Positions 4,193 through 5,347 of a DNA stretch of 5,347 bases are shown one piece after another. The stretch is from Chloroflexota bacterium (GTDB lineage Bacteria > Chloroflexota > Ktedonobacteria > Ktedonobacterales > JACDGC01): contig JAKAOI010000193.1 of NCBI GenBank assembly GCA_021812265.1, forward strand, positions 1 through 5,347, read 5' to 3'. Under the pieces are notes generated by a model that saw only the letters and a program-made list of their open reading frames with translations, made no database searches and was not told the origin of the DNA. Every line of letters begins with the position of its first letter. Position 1 is the first letter of the stretch. Position numbers and translations under genes: made by a program.

Positions 4193-5347
4193 ATGACATT
4201 TACAGACGCAGCCACGCAGCAAACACAGCAAAAAAGAATGCGAACCGGCGTCATTATTATAAATCCACAGGCTTTTCATGGGAATGACGCCCAAGTGAGT
4301 CTAAAGGAAGCGCAGCAGATTTGTTTGCAAAATGGCTTAGAAACACGCATAGCGGTTATTACCCCCGATAAAACACTGGAAGCAATTGCCGAAGAGGCTG
4401 TGGCCGAACATCCGGATATTATTATAGCGGCTGGCGGGGATGGAACCGCCCATATAGTGGCGGCAAAATTATATGGAACAGACATAATTTTTGCTATTCT
4501 TCCACTCGGCACCATGAATAATTTGGCGTATAGCTTGGGGATGCCCGCCGATCTGCGCAGCGCCGCTGAATTACTTTCTACAGCTGAACCAAGCGCTATC
4601 GATGCAGGAACGATTAACGGCCTGCCTTTTTTTGAAGTGGTGAGTATCGGCGCCGAAGCGTCGTTTATACCGCTGGCCGAAAATTTGCGCCACCATGGGG
4701 CGGTGGGGGCAATCCGCGCGTTTATTTCGGGTCTGCAACTATTTTTGCGGCTGGAATCGTACCCGATAAAGCTGCATTTCAGCAAACGCCATACAAAAAG
4801 AATCCGCGCGTGGCAAATTACTGTTTGCAACGCGCCGGTATATGGCTTGCGGTTTAACGCCGCCGCCGACGCTAAAATTGATGATGGCTATTTAGATGTT
4901 ATCGCCGCCAGCTATAAACATCGCTGGGAACTGATTCGTCACTATCGCTCTATTATGTCTGGTCAGCGGGAATTAAGCTCGTTAGTGAGCCATTATCGCG
5001 TAAAACGGATGCGAATTACCAGCGACGCCGCTATTCCGATAGTGATAGACGGTGAACAGAAAACTGCAACACCTGCCCATATTCAAATTCACCCTAAGGC
5101 CCTGCGGGTAATTCGCGGTATACCACCACAGCCGCAAGATTTTGTCGCAGAAGCTGCCGTCAATCCGCTGGCTTCTATCGCCAGATCTTTGGCCCCGCGT
5201 GAAGAGCATGAAAGCCCTGAGCTATTTTCTCATACAGAAGCTGCGGATCGCGCTATGGCGCTGTTGAAGATGTATTGGATCTTATTTCCGGTATATGTGT
5301 TGGCGCAGTTTGGCCTGATTTTTGTGCGCAGAAGGCGGCAACAGATC
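4193..5347 (+). CDS. DAGK_cat-family lipid kinase (YegS/DgkB-like), C-terminal end missing
   Basis: The frame is open for 385 codons from ATG 4193 to the window edge with no stop, so the gene is partial at its 3' end. GGGGGA at 4180-4185 with 7-base spacing supports the start. Residues 17-150 match the diacylglycerol kinase catalytic domain: V20-I-I-I-N-P, the nucleotide-binding G81-G-D-G-T85, and L103-P-L-G-T-M-N-N-L-A-Y. Residues about 150-310 fit the C-terminal beta-sandwich domain, with N212-A-P-V-Y-G, D230-D-G-Y-L-D-V and I284-D-G-E. Such enzymes phosphorylate diacylglycerol, sphingoid or related lipids at the membrane surface. The usual NE after GGDGT is replaced by H-I, so substrate preference is unclear. 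Family members usually end near 290-330 aa. Here a polar linker leads to a hydrophobic helix (about 360-378) followed by RRRR, probably a membrane anchor. It is divergent from the rpsU operon, whose dgkA is an unrelated type of lipid kinase. Confidence 0.9.
   Translation, partial: MTFTDAATQQTQQKRMRTGVIIINPQAFHGNDAQVSLKEAQQICLQNGLETRIAVITPDKTLEAIAEEAVAEHPDIIIAAGGDGTAHIVAAKLYGTDIIFAILPLGTMNNLAYSLGMPADLRSAAELLSTAEPSAIDAGTINGLPFFEVVSIGAEASFIPLAENLRHHGAVGAIRAFISGLQLFLRLESYPIKLHFSKRHTKRIRAWQITVCNAPVYGLRFNAAADAKIDDGYLDVIAASYKHRWELIRHYRSIMSGQRELSSLVSHYRVKRMRITSDAAIPIVIDGEQKTATPAHIQIHPKALRVIRGIPPQPQDFVAEAAVNPLASIARSLAPREEHESPELFSHTEAADRAMALLKMYWILFPVYVLAQFGLIFVRRRRQQI

Noticed and set aside
4276..4830. 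184-codon open frame on the minus strand
   Set aside because: It lies wholly antisense to the lipid kinase, whose GGDGT and LPLGT motifs are clear in the plus-strand frame. The antisense product has no recognisable domain.
1..5347. CRISPR arrays, insertion sequences, tRNA or rRNA genes
   Set aside because: I found no regularly spaced repeats, no transposase motifs with terminal repeats, and no cloverleaf or rRNA-like segment on either strand by eye.

Overview
This is a bacterial chromosomal window with housekeeping genes, no mobile element, CRISPR array, tRNA or rRNA that I can see. The lineage cannot be fixed from the sequence. Ribosomal protein S21 excludes groups that lack it, such as most Actinobacteria. 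The rpsU-ybeY-dgkA order recalls the ybeY-dgkA neighbourhood of Firmicutes. The S21 sequence and the winged-helix protein have a Chloroflexota- or cyanobacteria-like flavour to my eye, but that is only an impression. Base composition is mixed. In the lines I counted by eye, the first gene is about 32-43% GC and the minus-strand operon about 47-63%.

Layout, left to right. (1) 1-194: two hairpins followed by a T-rich run (possibly the terminator of a gene to the left), then an extended -10 promoter and an inverted repeat ahead of (2) a plus-strand gene, 195-926. It encodes an acidic helical N-terminus, a Pro/Ser/Gln linker and a C-terminal Mrr_N-like winged helix. (3) 927-1085: a convergent intergenic gap. 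(4) 3996 down to 1086: a compact minus-strand operon, rpsU (S21, 59 aa) - ybeY (rRNA endonuclease) - dgkA (undecaprenol/diacylglycerol kinase) - GNAT acetyltransferase - HAD-family hydrolase. The spacings are 75, 17 and 19 bases, then an 11-base overlap. (5) 3997-4192: a divergent control region. (6) 4193 to the right edge: a plus-strand gene for a DAGK_cat-family lipid kinase, with a C-terminal extension containing a membrane segment, cut by the window end.

The operon joins translation and ribosome maturation (S21, YbeY) with lipid-carrier phosphorylation (DgkA) and two enzymes of unknown substrate. A second, unrelated type of lipid kinase is transcribed divergently from the same control region.

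The points I would look at twice are these. The rpsU leader can fold so as to pair with the rpsU ribosome binding site, and a possible 25-codon leader ORF runs through that fold. Tandem minus-strand promoters overlap palindromic -10 elements that could also serve the divergent gene. YbeY has Asp in place of the third metal-binding His and carries a roughly 50-residue insertion. The lipid kinase has an unusual C-terminal membrane extension. I see no clear evidence of a wholly new multi-gene system.
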